In this document: positions 9,557 to 18,926 of the stretch, in pieces
Layout of the letters: every line of letters starts with the position of its first letter
How positions within the stretch are numbered: position 1 is the stretch's first letter
NCBI GenBank assembly: GCA_018262795.1
Contig: JADFDM010000001.1
Coordinates: 124,001-188,000, forward strand
DNA: 64,000 bases
Direction of reading: 5' to 3'
Origin: Sphingobacteriales bacterium
Lineage (GTDB): Bacteria; Bacteroidota; Bacteroidia; Chitinophagales; LD1
Position numbers and translations under genes: made by a program
The notes under the pieces: generated by a model
Seen by the model: only the letters and a program-made list of their open reading frames with translations
What the model was told of the DNA's origin: nothing
Database searches by the model: none

Positions 9557-9614
9557 CTCGTTGACTCATATCCGCCACAGGCGGACGTAAGTTCGAGTCT
9601 TACCCCCGCAACAA
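9557..9614 (+). repeat. tRNA-fMet-derived repeat R1 (58 bp)
   Basis: This unit copies the tRNA-fMet sequence from the start of the anticodon arm through the T-arm, the acceptor 3' strand and the flanking ACAA. The 3' side of the anticodon stem plus the variable loop is replaced by a small palindrome (CCGCC-ACA-GGCGG, 9572-9584). It cannot form a cloverleaf because the 5' half is absent. It matches R2 at 9933-9990 at 57 of 58 positions. Confidence 0.85.
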
Positions 9615-9640
9615 AGAAATCTCCGAATCTTAACTTCACA

Positions 9641-9669
9641 AAAAAACCTCTGAATATTCAGGGGTTTTT
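9641..9669. terminator. Bidirectional hairpin terminator
   Basis: An A-run, a near-perfect inverted repeat (aacctctgaa / ttcaggggtt) and a T-run lie between R1 and the GIY-YIG pseudogene. It probably ends the tRNA-fMet transcript. Confidence 0.7.
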
Positions 9670-9681
9670 CTATTTTGACTA

Positions 9682-9931
9682 ATGTTTACGGTTTTACATC
9701 CTTTACTCTATAAAGTTCGATAAAACTTATGTTGGCTTCACAAGCAACTTAAAAGCTCGATTACTATCTCACAATAAACTATCTACTAAAGGCTGGGCGG
9801 TAAAATTCAGACCTTGGGAGATTATTCATACAGAAACATTTGCTACTAAGCAAGAAGCTATGAAGCGTGAAAAGTGGTTCAAAAGTGGTGCGGGAAGAGA
9901 ATATATAAAATGTGAGATTCTGAAGCGATAA
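9682..9931 (+). pseudogene. Frameshifted GIY-YIG nuclease-domain gene
   Basis: Translation from ATG 9682 gives only MFTVLHP..., with a stop 14 codons in. Removing one T from the gtttta run at 9691-9695 restores an 82-residue reading frame. It begins MFTVYILYS, continues through TYVGFTSNLKARLLSHN and FRPWEIIHTETFATK, and ends in REYIKCEILKR. This is the small stand-alone GIY-YIG domain (UvrC/URI-like): the family Tyr pair (VYI...YVG) and an Arg in LKARLLSHN are visible. Without the correction there is no nearby in-frame start. The stop at 9929-9931 lies one base before repeat R2. It could be a sequencing error, but decay is the simpler reading. Confidence 0.82.
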
Positions 9932-9932
9932 G

Positions 9933-9990
9933 CTCGTTGACTCATATCCGCCACAGGCGGACGTAAGCTCGAGTCTTACCCCCGCAACAA
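9933..9990 (+). repeat. tRNA-fMet-derived repeat R2 (58 bp)
   Basis: A second copy of R1 (57/58 identical; one T-to-C change in the T-loop). It begins one base after the GIY-YIG stop codon, so R1 and R2 frame the nuclease gene as direct repeats. Beyond the shared ACAA the downstream sequence diverges from that of R1. Confidence 0.85.
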
Positions 9991-10091
9991 TCGAAAACTC
10001 TTGTTAGCATTGCTTTCAAGGTTTTTTTTGTTTTTGAAAATATTTACAATAGATGGCCTTACTAAAACGCTGCCGCATTCGCATCTGCCGC

Positions 10092-10216
10092 AGTTATGCT
10101 TTACTTTCAGATTCAGTTCGTTCATAGACAGGTTACAAGATTTTCCTTCGATTCGCCTTACCCTTACGAGTTATGCTTTACTTTCAGATTCAATTCGTTC
10201 ATAGACAGGTTACAAG
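10092..10216 (+). repeat. Pair of 48-bp direct repeats
   Basis: Copies at 10092-10139 and 10169-10216 are identical except for one G/A difference and are separated by 29 bases (period 77). Each begins AGTTATGCTTTACTTTC. No convincing gene covers them. Confidence 0.85.
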
Positions 10217-10775
10217 TGACTATGATGAAACCCTTATCAATGCTTGTTCTTGCTCTGTTTCTTGAACGGGGAAAATGCATAGAAAGGGGTACAGAACCTA
10301 CTTCCGCACCCTTCTATTCTTTTTCAATTACTCACATTCCTATTCTCCACCGGTTGTACAAAAACTTCTGAATGATATTGGAAGATTTGCTAATCTCTCT
10401 CGAAACTAATCTCGGCTCCATCAAAATTCAATCCATTATACAATTATGTAACTCGGATTGTTAAGAGGTCTTAAAGCGTAAGGCTGATGTCGTTGGGAAA
10501 GGGGGCGTGGTGCGCCCCCAAACAAAAAGAGTTAATTACAAAAGATCTGTTTTTGCGGAGAAACTCCCCGTATTTAATTGCGAACCGGAAAAAGATAATT
10601 GACTATTGCTTATGTGCATTGTTCATAGCGGTATTTTTAGATTTACCGCGTTATCGAGCCTTGTTTGTGCTGTATATGCGAACTCTCGTTACAAAATTTG
10701 GTTACATTATTATCCGGATTGTTCATTAATACCAAAGAGGGATAAATGTAAAGCCCTCCTCTGTTCATTTTATTT
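10217..10775. other. Gene-poor intergenic region
   Basis: No reading frame here looks coding: the frames are short, rich in rare combinations and without family motifs. A stretch near 10325-10370 reads in one frame as a hydrophobic segment ending in a lipobox-like FSTGC and then stops, possibly the last trace of a lipoprotein start. A G/C-rich perfect 7-bp inverted repeat lies at 10501-10519. The sequence before the TauE gene has no clear promoter match. Confidence 0.45.
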
Positions 10776-11615
10776 ATGCTGACATCTTCTTTCTTCCTCA
10801 TCATTATCGTTTGTCTTTTGGTAAGCAGTTATGGCTCTTTGATAGGATTTGGCGGAGGAGTTTTCATTGTGCCCATCTTAGTTGCATTCTTCGATTACTC
10901 CTTAAAAACTGCAGTTGGCTCGGTGATGCTGGCGCTCATTCCCTCCTCTCTGCTCTCTACCTATTACAATGGCTTGAGCGGAAACACCAACTATAAAATG
11001 GGCATCTTGCTGGAACTTCCCACCATGGTGGGAACGGTTCTTGGCTCGTTGCTGCTGGCATACCTCCCTGTAAAAGCGCTCGAATTTGTGTTCGGAGTCA
11101 TCTTGATTTTTCTCGGCTTCACATTCCTGCTTCCCAAGCGGGGAAAGAGAAATACTGAAAAGGATGTAATGACGCAACTCAATAAAATCCCTCCGGTGTT
11201 TATCATTAAAAACCGAAAACACTACATCGCTGCCCGAGTAAGTTTATGGTTGGCGATTCTTTTTGGAGGCTTTTCTGGAATTATAGCCGGACTTTTTGGG
11301 GTGGGCGGAGGTTTTCTGAAAACCCCTATCATGGTAAAGGTGTTTAAGATCCCCGCTAAAATAGCTGCATCCACGGCTCTGTTTATGATTGTGATTACCA
11401 GCACCACCGGCACCATCAGTCACTATCTGCTCGGTCATGTTTACTTTCATGAAAGTCTGCCGGTGGTAATCGGCTTTGTAGCCGGAGCCTATGTGGGCAA
11501 GCATATTCATACCAACATCAGCCCTCAAACTTTAGAAAAAGCAATTGGATTGGGCTTGATAGCTGCTGCCTTGATTATGATTTTGAATATGGCGATACAA
11601 CAAACAGCGCTGTAA
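10776..11615 (+). CDS. TauE/SafE-family sulfite/anion exporter
   Basis: A 279-residue integral membrane protein with eight predicted transmembrane segments in two homologous halves. The family signature glycine-rich motifs occur at the start of each half: GSLIGFGGGVFIVPIL near residue 20 and SGIIAGLFGVGGGFLKTPIM near residue 168. TauE/SafE proteins move sulfite, sulfoacetate or other organic anions across the inner membrane. There is a short cytoplasmic loop rich in Lys/Arg between the halves (residues ~114-145). No sulfur-metabolism genes are adjacent, so the cargo is unknown. Confidence 0.86.
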   Translation: MLTSSFFLIIIVCLLVSSYGSLIGFGGGVFIVPILVAFFDYSLKTAVGSVMLALIPSSLLSTYYNGLSGNTNYKMGILLELPTMVGTVLGSLLLAYLPVKALEFVFGVILIFLGFTFLLPKRGKRNTEKDVMTQLNKIPPVFIIKNRKHYIAARVSLWLAILFGGFSGIIAGLFGVGGGFLKTPIMVKVFKIPAKIAASTALFMIVITSTTGTISHYLLGHVYFHESLPVVIGFVAGAYVGKHIHTNISPQTLEKAIGLGLIAAALIMILNMAIQQTAL

Positions 11616-11715
11616 ATCTTCTTTCTTAGCATCAAAAAGTTTTTGAAGAAGAAATAGAAAAGTGAGATACGCTGAGATTCAAATAATCTTCACCTTTGCG
11701 ATTTAAATCAATCGG

Positions 11716-12213
11716 ATGATAAATACAGAAATTAAGGTGTTGATAGAAGCTTATCAAATGACGCATGACTTGGTGCGCCTTTACACCGGCAAGCTGAAAG
11801 AAGCGGATCCCTATCAGCAATGGGAAATAAACGGACACTCATTAAACAGCATTGCATGGATCAATGCACACCTTTGCTGGAGTGAAAACTTTCTGTTACT
11901 GCAAGCGCTGGGAGCCCCCTCGGCCAATGTAAAATGGATAGAACATTACTGCTTTGGCAGCGATGGAAGCCTGCACGAAACTTCGCTGAACATGAAAGCT
12001 GTGCTAGACGATCGGAAGATAATACATGCTGCTGCGCTGGCGCATCTGCACACTTTATGCGATGATGATTTGAAGAAAGAAAATACTTTCGATATCCAGT
12101 TTGGCGACAATAAAAGTTTCAAGAACATCATTCTGCACGCCATTCGTCACGAAGGTTCTCATGCCGGGCAATTAGGCTGGCTGTGTAAAATCAACGGAGT
12201 GCAAACTTTTTAA
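11716..12213 (+). CDS. DinB-like four-helix metal-binding protein
   Basis: A 165-residue protein of the DinB/YfiT superfamily. It has the expected metal-ligand pattern: His52 in helix 2 (WINAHLCW) and His145/His149 near the C-terminus in IRHEGSHAGQLGWL. Family members include mycothiol- and bacillithiol-dependent transferases and many proteins of unknown activity; this one is not assignable further. A CACCTTTG sequence at 11694-11701 resembles the -7 promoter box. The stop is two bases from the next start, so it forms an operon with the DUF885 gene. Confidence 0.82.
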   Translation: MINTEIKVLIEAYQMTHDLVRLYTGKLKEADPYQQWEINGHSLNSIAWINAHLCWSENFLLLQALGAPSANVKWIEHYCFGSDGSLHETSLNMKAVLDDRKIIHAAALAHLHTLCDDDLKKENTFDIQFGDNKSFKNIILHAIRHEGSHAGQLGWLCKINGVQTF

Positions 12214-12215
12214 TC

Positions 12216-14042
12216 ATGCCCATAAAATATTTATCACTGCTGCTCTTGTTGGTGGCGCAAACCTCCTGTCACATGAATCAGAAAAAGACATACACTTCGG
12301 AGCAGATAGCTTCTGAATCAAAAAAGGTAAACACCTTCCTCGATACCAAATTCGATGAAATGGTCGCTCGCCAACCGGAAGTAGCCTCTAACCTCGGATT
12401 AAAAACCGGCTACGATAGTTGGAACGATCGCAGTGATGCCGCTGATGCAGCAGAGTTGAAAATAGCCGAGGCTAATTTGGATTCACTTAAAACCGAATTT
12501 AATGCCGAGGCCTTAGATGCGCAGACGAAGCTGAGCGTTCAGATGTATGCCGAAGAGGTGAAGCGGATGGAGGAGGGAATGAAATGGGAGCATTACAGCT
12601 ACGAAATTACCCAGATGGGAGGGGTGCATAATGACTTGCCGGCTTTCCTTATCAACGTACATAAAATTGATTCTGCCATAGATGCCGAAAGCTATTTAGA
12701 GCGCCTTCGCAAACTGAATAAAGTTTTTGACCAAACTATTGAGAACCTCAAAAAGAGTGAAGCGCTCGGTGTTATTCCCCCCTACTTCACCTTTGCTTAT
12801 GTGGAGGAAGACCTCAAAAGTTTTATAGCCGGTTGCGACCATGCTGATGCTTCCAATATTCTACTCAGCGATTTTTCAAAGAAGGTAGATTTACTCACCA
12901 TTGATAAATCGCAAAAGGATATGCTCAAAAACCAAGCAGCAGATATTCTGAAAACTTCTGTAAAAGCAGCCTATCAAAAATTATTAGCGTATTGGATGGC
13001 ACTGGCAGTGAAAGCAAAGGCGGGAGGGAATGAAGGAGTGTGGAGTATTCCCAAGGGTGATAAATACTATGCCTATCAGTTGGAATGGCACACCACCACC
13101 ACCATGACCCCCGATGAAGTATTTGAAACCGGCAAGCGCGAAGTGGCGCGCATTCAAAACGAAATGCTCGGCATTATGAAGCAGGTACATTTCACCGGCT
13201 CCTTACAAGATTTCTTTCACTTCGTTCGCACCGACCCGCGCTTCAAATATTCTAACGATGACAAAGGCAAGGCCGAATTGCTGGCCGATGCCAACGGGTA
13301 TATAGATAGTATGCGGGTGAAACTTCCTGAACTATTTCATACTTTACCCAAGGCTGCTCTGGTAGTAAAACAAGTGGAACCTTTTCGCGAAAAAAGTGCC
13401 GGTGGCGCTTTTTATGAAGATCCTGCTGTGGATGGTTCGCGCCCCGGAAGATATTATGTGAACACTTACAGCATGGATGATGAGCCGAAATATCAAATGG
13501 AGGCGCTCACTTATCACGAAGCCATTCCCGGCCATCACCTGCAAATTGCTATTGCGCAAGAACTGAAAGGGATTCCAAAATTCCGCAGACACGAATTTTT
13601 TACTTCTTATATAGAAGGCTGGGCTTTATATGCCGAGAAGTTGGGAAAAGAAGCGGGCAAATACCAAGACCCTTATTCTGATTTCGGCAGATTAAGTATG
13701 GAAATTTTCAGAGCCGCCCGCTTAGTGGCCGATGTGGGCATACATACCAAACACTGGACGCAACAACAGGCGGTGGATTACTTTATGCAAAACACGGCCA
13801 ATGCCGAAGGCGATATCAAGAACGAAATTGAGCGGTACTTCTTGTGGCCGGGTCAGGCCACTGCTTATAAAATTGGCATGCTGAAAATACAAGCGCTGCG
13901 AGAAAAAGCGAGAAAGGAATTAGGCGATCAATTCGATATTCGCGAATTCCACGATGTAGTGCTTACGAATGGAGCTGTTACTCTTACAACACTACAGCAG
14001 TTGGTGGAGGAATGGATAGCTCTTAAAAAGAAGAAGCAGTAG
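12216..14042 (+). CDS. DUF885 family putative metallopeptidase lipoprotein
   Basis: A 608-residue protein with a lipoprotein signal (LLLLLVAQTSC; lipidated Cys about residue 18), so probably tethered to a membrane on the periplasmic side. The DUF885 hallmark HEAIPGHH spans residues 434-441, an HExxxxHH-type zinc site, followed by EGWALYAEKLG with Glu467 as likely third ligand. The family is related to M3/M32-like thermolysin-fold peptidases. It follows the DinB-like gene by two bases and ends before a strong terminator. Confidence 0.87.
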   Translation: MPIKYLSLLLLLVAQTSCHMNQKKTYTSEQIASESKKVNTFLDTKFDEMVARQPEVASNLGLKTGYDSWNDRSDAADAAELKIAEANLDSLKTEFNAEALDAQTKLSVQMYAEEVKRMEEGMKWEHYSYEITQMGGVHNDLPAFLINVHKIDSAIDAESYLERLRKLNKVFDQTIENLKKSEALGVIPPYFTFAYVEEDLKSFIAGCDHADASNILLSDFSKKVDLLTIDKSQKDMLKNQAADILKTSVKAAYQKLLAYWMALAVKAKAGGNEGVWSIPKGDKYYAYQLEWHTTTTMTPDEVFETGKREVARIQNEMLGIMKQVHFTGSLQDFFHFVRTDPRFKYSNDDKGKAELLADANGYIDSMRVKLPELFHTLPKAALVVKQVEPFREKSAGGAFYEDPAVDGSRPGRYYVNTYSMDDEPKYQMEALTYHEAIPGHHLQIAIAQELKGIPKFRRHEFFTSYIEGWALYAEKLGKEAGKYQDPYSDFGRLSMEIFRAARLVADVGIHTKHWTQQQAVDYFMQNTANAEGDIKNEIERYFLWPGQATAYKIGMLKIQALREKARKELGDQFDIREFHDVVLTNGAVTLTTLQQLVEEWIALKKKKQ

Positions 14043-14101
14043 TATCGGTTGCTTATTTATCACCCACATAATAATCTCTATTGAGCAAGGATTAATGCCA
14101 T

Positions 14102-14133
14102 AAAAAAAGCCCCGAAAATTCGGAGCTTTTTTC
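14102..14133. terminator. Bidirectional terminator between DUF885 and TonB receptor genes
   Basis: A6 run, stem GC(C)CCGAA / TTCGG(A)GC with a two-base loop, T6 run. It is placed between two convergent genes and can serve both. Confidence 0.85.
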
Positions 14134-14154
14134 TTTAATCTATTCGTTCGTATG

Positions 14155-16758
14155 TTAGTTGTTTACTTTTATTGACTTGCCATTTCCTCCAAAAGTATAG
14201 GCTAACTGAAGGGTGTAATTTCTCGGAGCCTCTAAGTATGCCGGGCGTGGGGTGTATTCCCAGTTCAGCAGGTTCTTTACAATAAAGGCAACCCGAACCC
14301 CTTGCTTGAAGTTGTATGCGAGATGCATATTCCATACAATGTCTCCACGGCCTTTGCCAATCGGGGTGGCTTCTTTTTCTTTTCTGTATTCCTCTAAACC
14401 TCCAAAAGCACCGGGTCCCAATAGTTTAAACAATGGACTGATGAAAGCATAATCCACGCTCTCCATATAACTGGAGTATTGTAAATTGGTATTCCATTCA
14501 AGCCCTTTCCAGTTGAGAGTAATATCAAATTTAAACGTGTGGCGGTTTCTGTACTTCAAGATGTTGTTGTTGGAAGTAGAGGTTTGCGAATAGGTAAGAT
14601 AGGTTAAGCTATCCGGATTATGGAAGGCGCCTTTCGCTGTAGGATTATCCCCGGGGCCGTAACCGTTGCCTATCTTATAGCCTTCGAAATTATACATCAC
14701 AAGAGTATCCTTCCAATTTAATGACCGAGGATCTATGAAGGTGTATCCTGCAATAATTTGCACGCCCACAGGGCCTAAGGTTCCCTGACCCGCCAATACA
14801 ATTTCGGTTCCAAGAATCCTTGTTTGCCCTACGTTTTGAGAAGAAAATCCTAAGCCGAAATTCTTGCCGTTGGCAAAAGTTCCCCAGTCAGCTTTAGGTC
14901 CAAATTGTCCAAAAGTGAACTCCATCATGTTGTCATATTGATTCCAAAAGAAGGAAGCATCGGCATATCCAACCCAACCTTTTCCCAACTTAAATCCTTG
15001 CTTAATTCCCACTTCAGCACTATAGCCTTTTTCAGGAGTTAATTTTGGATTGGAGGAAATAAACAAAGGCCCTACATGCGTGGTGATGTATCTTTCGGCA
15101 ATGGTAGGGTAACGGAAGCCCTGACCAAATGAAGCACGGATATAGGTGGCTTCTGCTGCCTGATAGTTTACCCCCACTCTAAATAGAGGATAAGGAAGAT
15201 CTTGCAAAGAGTTTTGAGTTTGGTCTAAATGCTGGCCATAAGCAACAGAGGTATCACTACCATTAATAGTAACTGTAGAATCTTTCACGTAATGTTTCAT
15301 TTGGAAGTATTCCCAACGAGCACCTAACGAAATACTCAGTTTCTTGAAGAACTTGAAATCGGTTTGAGCATAAGCGGAGAAGTTGTAACAGGAGTTTTTA
15401 CCGAACAAACTGTTGCTGGCATCTTTCGGTGGATTTACATCATCATATACATTCACAATACCACCGACCACGTTGAAATCAAATTTCTTGAACTCAAGTT
15501 TGCGGTGGTAAGAGATTTCAGCATAATAACTATTGGGCACCGATCCCTGCCCGGTATTGTTGGTATTGGTAGCGTTAAAGAACCTTCCGACAAACTTAAA
15601 GTGGTTGTTCTTTTTATCGTAGTAGTCAATAAAAGGATCTACCGTAAAGCGATAAGTTTTGTATTCAGTGATGGTACCGCCAAAAGGTTCATAAGCTAAG
15701 GAGTCGTAATTCACCCCCTTATAGGTTCTGATACCATTCCAAAAGAAGAAGGTTTTTCCCCAACTGTAATAACCGCTCAGGTTGATACCTATGTTTAGTC
15801 CTGGAATGTTTTTAAAACGATAGCGATACTTAATAGTTCCTCTCACTGAATGCGCATCAGAGGAATCTAAATATCCGGAGGAGGCATCAAAAGCTCCTCC
15901 TAATACTAAATCATGTTGTCCAAATTTTTGGCGATGCGCAAAGTTTATTCCTCCGGTTAAAGGGGACTTGCTGCCCCACCATTTCATAGCAGGGGTTTTA
16001 GTGGGGGGGCCATAGATGCCGGTGTAAACAGATACTTTTGTGTAAGGCTCATTCACCGGGTAAGCTGTGCGAACGTTCACGATACCATTTAAGGCACCGG
16101 AGCCATAAAGAGCAGAAGCGGCTCCTTTAATGACCTCTACCTGATCTACGTTTTCCATTGGGATAATACTCCATTTAGCATCGGCCGCATCAGCCGTTAA
16201 TAAGGGGAGGTCATCTACTAAAACCTGCACCCGGCTACCGGCTCCGTAACTCCATCCGGCTCCTCCTCTGATATTTACCTGACCATCGGCAATGGTTACT
16301 CCTGGTACTCGGTTCATTCCCTGATCGAGGCTGGTAATATTCTGACTGGCCAGTGAACTTCCTTTAATTACATCCATCGAAACGGATTCTTCGCCCAGTT
16401 TCTTTTCGTATTTACTTCCCGTTACCACCACTACATCAATCAGGTTTTGCTTTTCCTTCATCACCACGTTCAGGGTTTTCACCTGCCCTTCAGCAAGTGT
16501 CACCTTAATCTTTTGCTCATCTTTCCCCACGTAGCGATAAGTAACTTCGTAGGTGCCTGCCGGAAGATTATCTATTTCATATTTTCCATCAAAATCAGAA
16601 ACAGCAGCCCAGCCCTTCGAAGCATCAATCACTGCACTGGCGGAGATTAGAGCGTCTCCGTTCTCTTCAGTTAGTTTTCCTACAATTTTGGCGGTTTGTG
16701 AAAATAGGGATGTGCTTAAGGCGGTCAGTGTTACCGCAAAGAGTAGATGTAACTTCAT
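14155..16758 (-). CDS. TonB-dependent outer membrane receptor
   Basis: An 867-residue outer membrane protein with a signal peptide (ending about residue 20, SLFSQ). A carboxypeptidase-regulatory-like beta-sandwich follows (residues ~22-105), then the plug domain (~112-235, with VNIRGGAGWSYGAGSRVQVL and EVIKGAASALYGSGALNG), then a 22-strand-type beta-barrel to the C-terminus. This is the usual Bacteroidota receptor layout for TonB-driven import. No SusD partner is adjacent, which argues against a polysaccharide-utilisation locus; the substrate is unknown. It is convergent with the DUF885 gene and divergent from the T9SS protein gene at 16930. Confidence 0.93.
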   Translation of the reverse strand: MKLHLLFAVTLTALSTSLFSQTAKIVGKLTEENGDALISASAVIDASKGWAAVSDFDGKYEIDNLPAGTYEVTYRYVGKDEQKIKVTLAEGQVKTLNVVMKEKQNLIDVVVVTGSKYEKKLGEESVSMDVIKGSSLASQNITSLDQGMNRVPGVTIADGQVNIRGGAGWSYGAGSRVQVLVDDLPLLTADAADAKWSIIPMENVDQVEVIKGAASALYGSGALNGIVNVRTAYPVNEPYTKVSVYTGIYGPPTKTPAMKWWGSKSPLTGGINFAHRQKFGQHDLVLGGAFDASSGYLDSSDAHSVRGTIKYRYRFKNIPGLNIGINLSGYYSWGKTFFFWNGIRTYKGVNYDSLAYEPFGGTITEYKTYRFTVDPFIDYYDKKNNHFKFVGRFFNATNTNNTGQGSVPNSYYAEISYHRKLEFKKFDFNVVGGIVNVYDDVNPPKDASNSLFGKNSCYNFSAYAQTDFKFFKKLSISLGARWEYFQMKHYVKDSTVTINGSDTSVAYGQHLDQTQNSLQDLPYPLFRVGVNYQAAEATYIRASFGQGFRYPTIAERYITTHVGPLFISSNPKLTPEKGYSAEVGIKQGFKLGKGWVGYADASFFWNQYDNMMEFTFGQFGPKADWGTFANGKNFGLGFSSQNVGQTRILGTEIVLAGQGTLGPVGVQIIAGYTFIDPRSLNWKDTLVMYNFEGYKIGNGYGPGDNPTAKGAFHNPDSLTYLTYSQTSTSNNNILKYRNRHTFKFDITLNWKGLEWNTNLQYSSYMESVDYAFISPLFKLLGPGAFGGLEEYRKEKEATPIGKGRGDIVWNMHLAYNFKQGVRVAFIVKNLLNWEYTPRPAYLEAPRNYTLQLAYTFGGNGKSIKVNN

Positions 16759-16929
16759 TCAAGGATTTTTAGAATTCGGACAAAAATAGATTTTTTTTGA
16801 AACGGTGAAATTTTGTGGAAACTTTTGAATTGTCATGGAATTGTCATTTAATTGCGACACGGAAAAGTAGCCAACCATTATTCTTAATTTTAGGTCTGCT
16901 TAATTCGGAAGTAAAATTCAAAAAACTGT

Positions 16930-18828
16930 ATGAAAAAAATTCTATCCGCTCTGTTCTTGTTAGGTGCAGGCTTTAACTATGCAAACGCTCAGTGCTCGGC
17001 TTGCACACCTGTTGACTGCTCTGCCACTTTGCCTACTGGGGGACTTTGCAATTATCTGCACGATGATACGGCCGGTAAGCCTTATGATGATGTCATATCA
17101 TTTTATATGCCCGATAACTTGAGCGATCCGGTTACGCTTTCAAAATGTGGCGGTTGTTCATCGGTCACTCTTCGTCAAATTGATGTGGTAGGTATTCAAG
17201 GCCTTCCTCCCGGTCTTACTTATAGCATCAGCCAAAATGGAAGCTACAACGTACAAGGCGGAGATCATTTCGGTTGTGTGCATTTCTGCGGTACTCCCGT
17301 AGCTCCCGGCACTTATTATATGGTGGTGAATTTGTTGGCCGATGTAACCGCACATGGTACTCCACTTGGAGATGTGCAGGCAAATGATCAGGCACAACAA
17401 TACCGCGATACGCTTATTATTTATCCGGGAGTTTCAGAATGCCCCGGAACTTTTACACTTGGCAATGGCCCTTGTGTCACTAAGGCTTGCGACTCTGTGT
17501 CAGTAAATCTAACAGGATCTTTATCTAATCCGGATTGTTCTGACCTTATTTCGTACGATTGGAGCTTTGGAAATGGACAAACCTCCAAATTGAAATCTCC
17601 GGGATTTGTAAACTATAATGTGCCTGATACTTTCCCACTTACTCTCACGACTACTTACTATACGTACCGAATTAAGTCAGTCACAGTAAATGTAAGCGGT
17701 GGATACACCGGAGATATTGAAGAACTTACCAGTGCTTCAAAGCCGGATCCATATATCCGAATCAACTCGTTGGCTTTTAATAACAGAGGCGCAAGTTCTG
17801 ATGTGAATTCTGCCACTTTTAATAATTTGGATTTAGTGATACCGGGCAGCAACTGTGCTGATCCAATTGAAATCCAAGTGTGGGATGAAGACACCGGACC
17901 TCCACAAGGCACCAATCCATTCGGTTCGCAAGATGATCATATCAACGACCATTTTATTACGCCTGCCATTCCAAATCAGGTTACGTCTTTCTTAAACAAT
18001 TCTACTATAGCAGTTACTTTTGATACGGTTGCTACTTCGAGTGTGACAGAATCTATTGACATTGTTGTATATCCTCATCCACCTACTCCGGTATTAATGA
18101 CTTCAGTAGATTCAATCTGTGGAGGTGATTCTGTACTTATTTCTTTTACACCGGCACTTAACAACTACCTCTATCATTGGTATTTGAATGATACCACAGA
18201 ATTGTTGACTTACGACTCGGTAATATATGCAAAGGCCGAAGGGAATTATACCTTGAAAGTGACCAACATGGAAACTGGATGTGAAGAATTTAGTCAACCT
18301 AAGTTTATTGGTGTTGGGTTGCCTTCTCCATCTCATGTGAATATTGTTTACAACGGTACCCAGCTTTTTGTTTCTCCTTTCCCTTCCACCGGCTTTGCTG
18401 TGGAATGGTATTACAACGGAAACTTAGTAACCGGCCAAAGTGGGAAGTTCCTTCCTAATTTAGGAAATGGAGTGTATGATGCTCAAGTATATAATGTTAA
18501 CTATCCGGGTTGTCGTACAGTGGCTAATTCAGATACATTAGACATTTCAGGCTTAGAAGTATTGAGCTATAATCCGGTGCAGGATGTAAGTCTTTTTCCG
18601 AACCCGAACAATGGCCGTTTTACGCTGAAGTTTACGAGTGATAACTATAGCGACATCAAAATCTCCATTAGAAATACAATGGGACAGATCGTTCGCGAAG
18701 AATCGCTTAGCGCATTTGAAGGAAACTACCAGAAGGAATTTGACATGACTGATTTTGGCAAGGGTATTTACATTGCTACTATCGAATCTTCCGGAGTATC
18801 CATCAACAAAAAAATGGTTGTTCAGTAA
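16930..18828 (+). CDS. Secreted T9SS protein with He_PIG-like and PKD/Ig-like modules
   Basis: A 632-residue secreted protein: signal peptide ending ANAQ (about residue 20), then a Cys-rich N-terminal module. Within it GLPPGLTYSI ... CGTPVAPGTYYMVV fits the putative Ig (He_PIG) fold. Beta-rich repeats follow (including a PKD-like YDWSFGNGQTS and a tract near residue 405), and finally a T9SS type A sorting domain beginning at VSLFPNPNNGRF (~residue 555) and ending KKMVVQ. The N-terminal module resembles the next two genes, suggesting tandem duplication. Function is unknown; an adhesive or matrix role is plausible only by analogy. Confidence 0.85.
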   Translation: MKKILSALFLLGAGFNYANAQCSACTPVDCSATLPTGGLCNYLHDDTAGKPYDDVISFYMPDNLSDPVTLSKCGGCSSVTLRQIDVVGIQGLPPGLTYSISQNGSYNVQGGDHFGCVHFCGTPVAPGTYYMVVNLLADVTAHGTPLGDVQANDQAQQYRDTLIIYPGVSECPGTFTLGNGPCVTKACDSVSVNLTGSLSNPDCSDLISYDWSFGNGQTSKLKSPGFVNYNVPDTFPLTLTTTYYTYRIKSVTVNVSGGYTGDIEELTSASKPDPYIRINSLAFNNRGASSDVNSATFNNLDLVIPGSNCADPIEIQVWDEDTGPPQGTNPFGSQDDHINDHFITPAIPNQVTSFLNNSTIAVTFDTVATSSVTESIDIVVYPHPPTPVLMTSVDSICGGDSVLISFTPALNNYLYHWYLNDTTELLTYDSVIYAKAEGNYTLKVTNMETGCEEFSQPKFIGVGLPSPSHVNIVYNGTQLFVSPFPSTGFAVEWYYNGNLVTGQSGKFLPNLGNGVYDAQVYNVNYPGCRTVANSDTLDISGLEVLSYNPVQDVSLFPNPNNGRFTLKFTSDNYSDIKISIRNTMGQIVREESLSAFEGNYQKEFDMTDFGKGIYIATIESSGVSINKKMVVQ

Positions 18829-18926
18829 ATTACTTCCTGCTTGAAAATAATGTTAATAATTTCAGGAAGTAAACACGCGCAATCACTTAGTTTTGTAATA
18901 TTGAATAACTAAAACAAACACAGCAC

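Noticed and set aside
9557-9614. A second functional tRNA
   Set aside because: Only the 3' half is present, the anticodon arm is disrupted by a palindrome and no D-arm or 5' acceptor strand exists.
10487-10729. 80-codon frame before the TauE gene
   Set aside because: Starts next to a G/C-rich palindrome, unusual composition, no motif and no ribosome-binding context.
14155-16758. SusC/SusD polysaccharide-utilisation locus
   Set aside because: The receptor has no SusD partner, glycoside hydrolase or regulator beside it; neighbours are a DUF885 gene and T9SS cargo.
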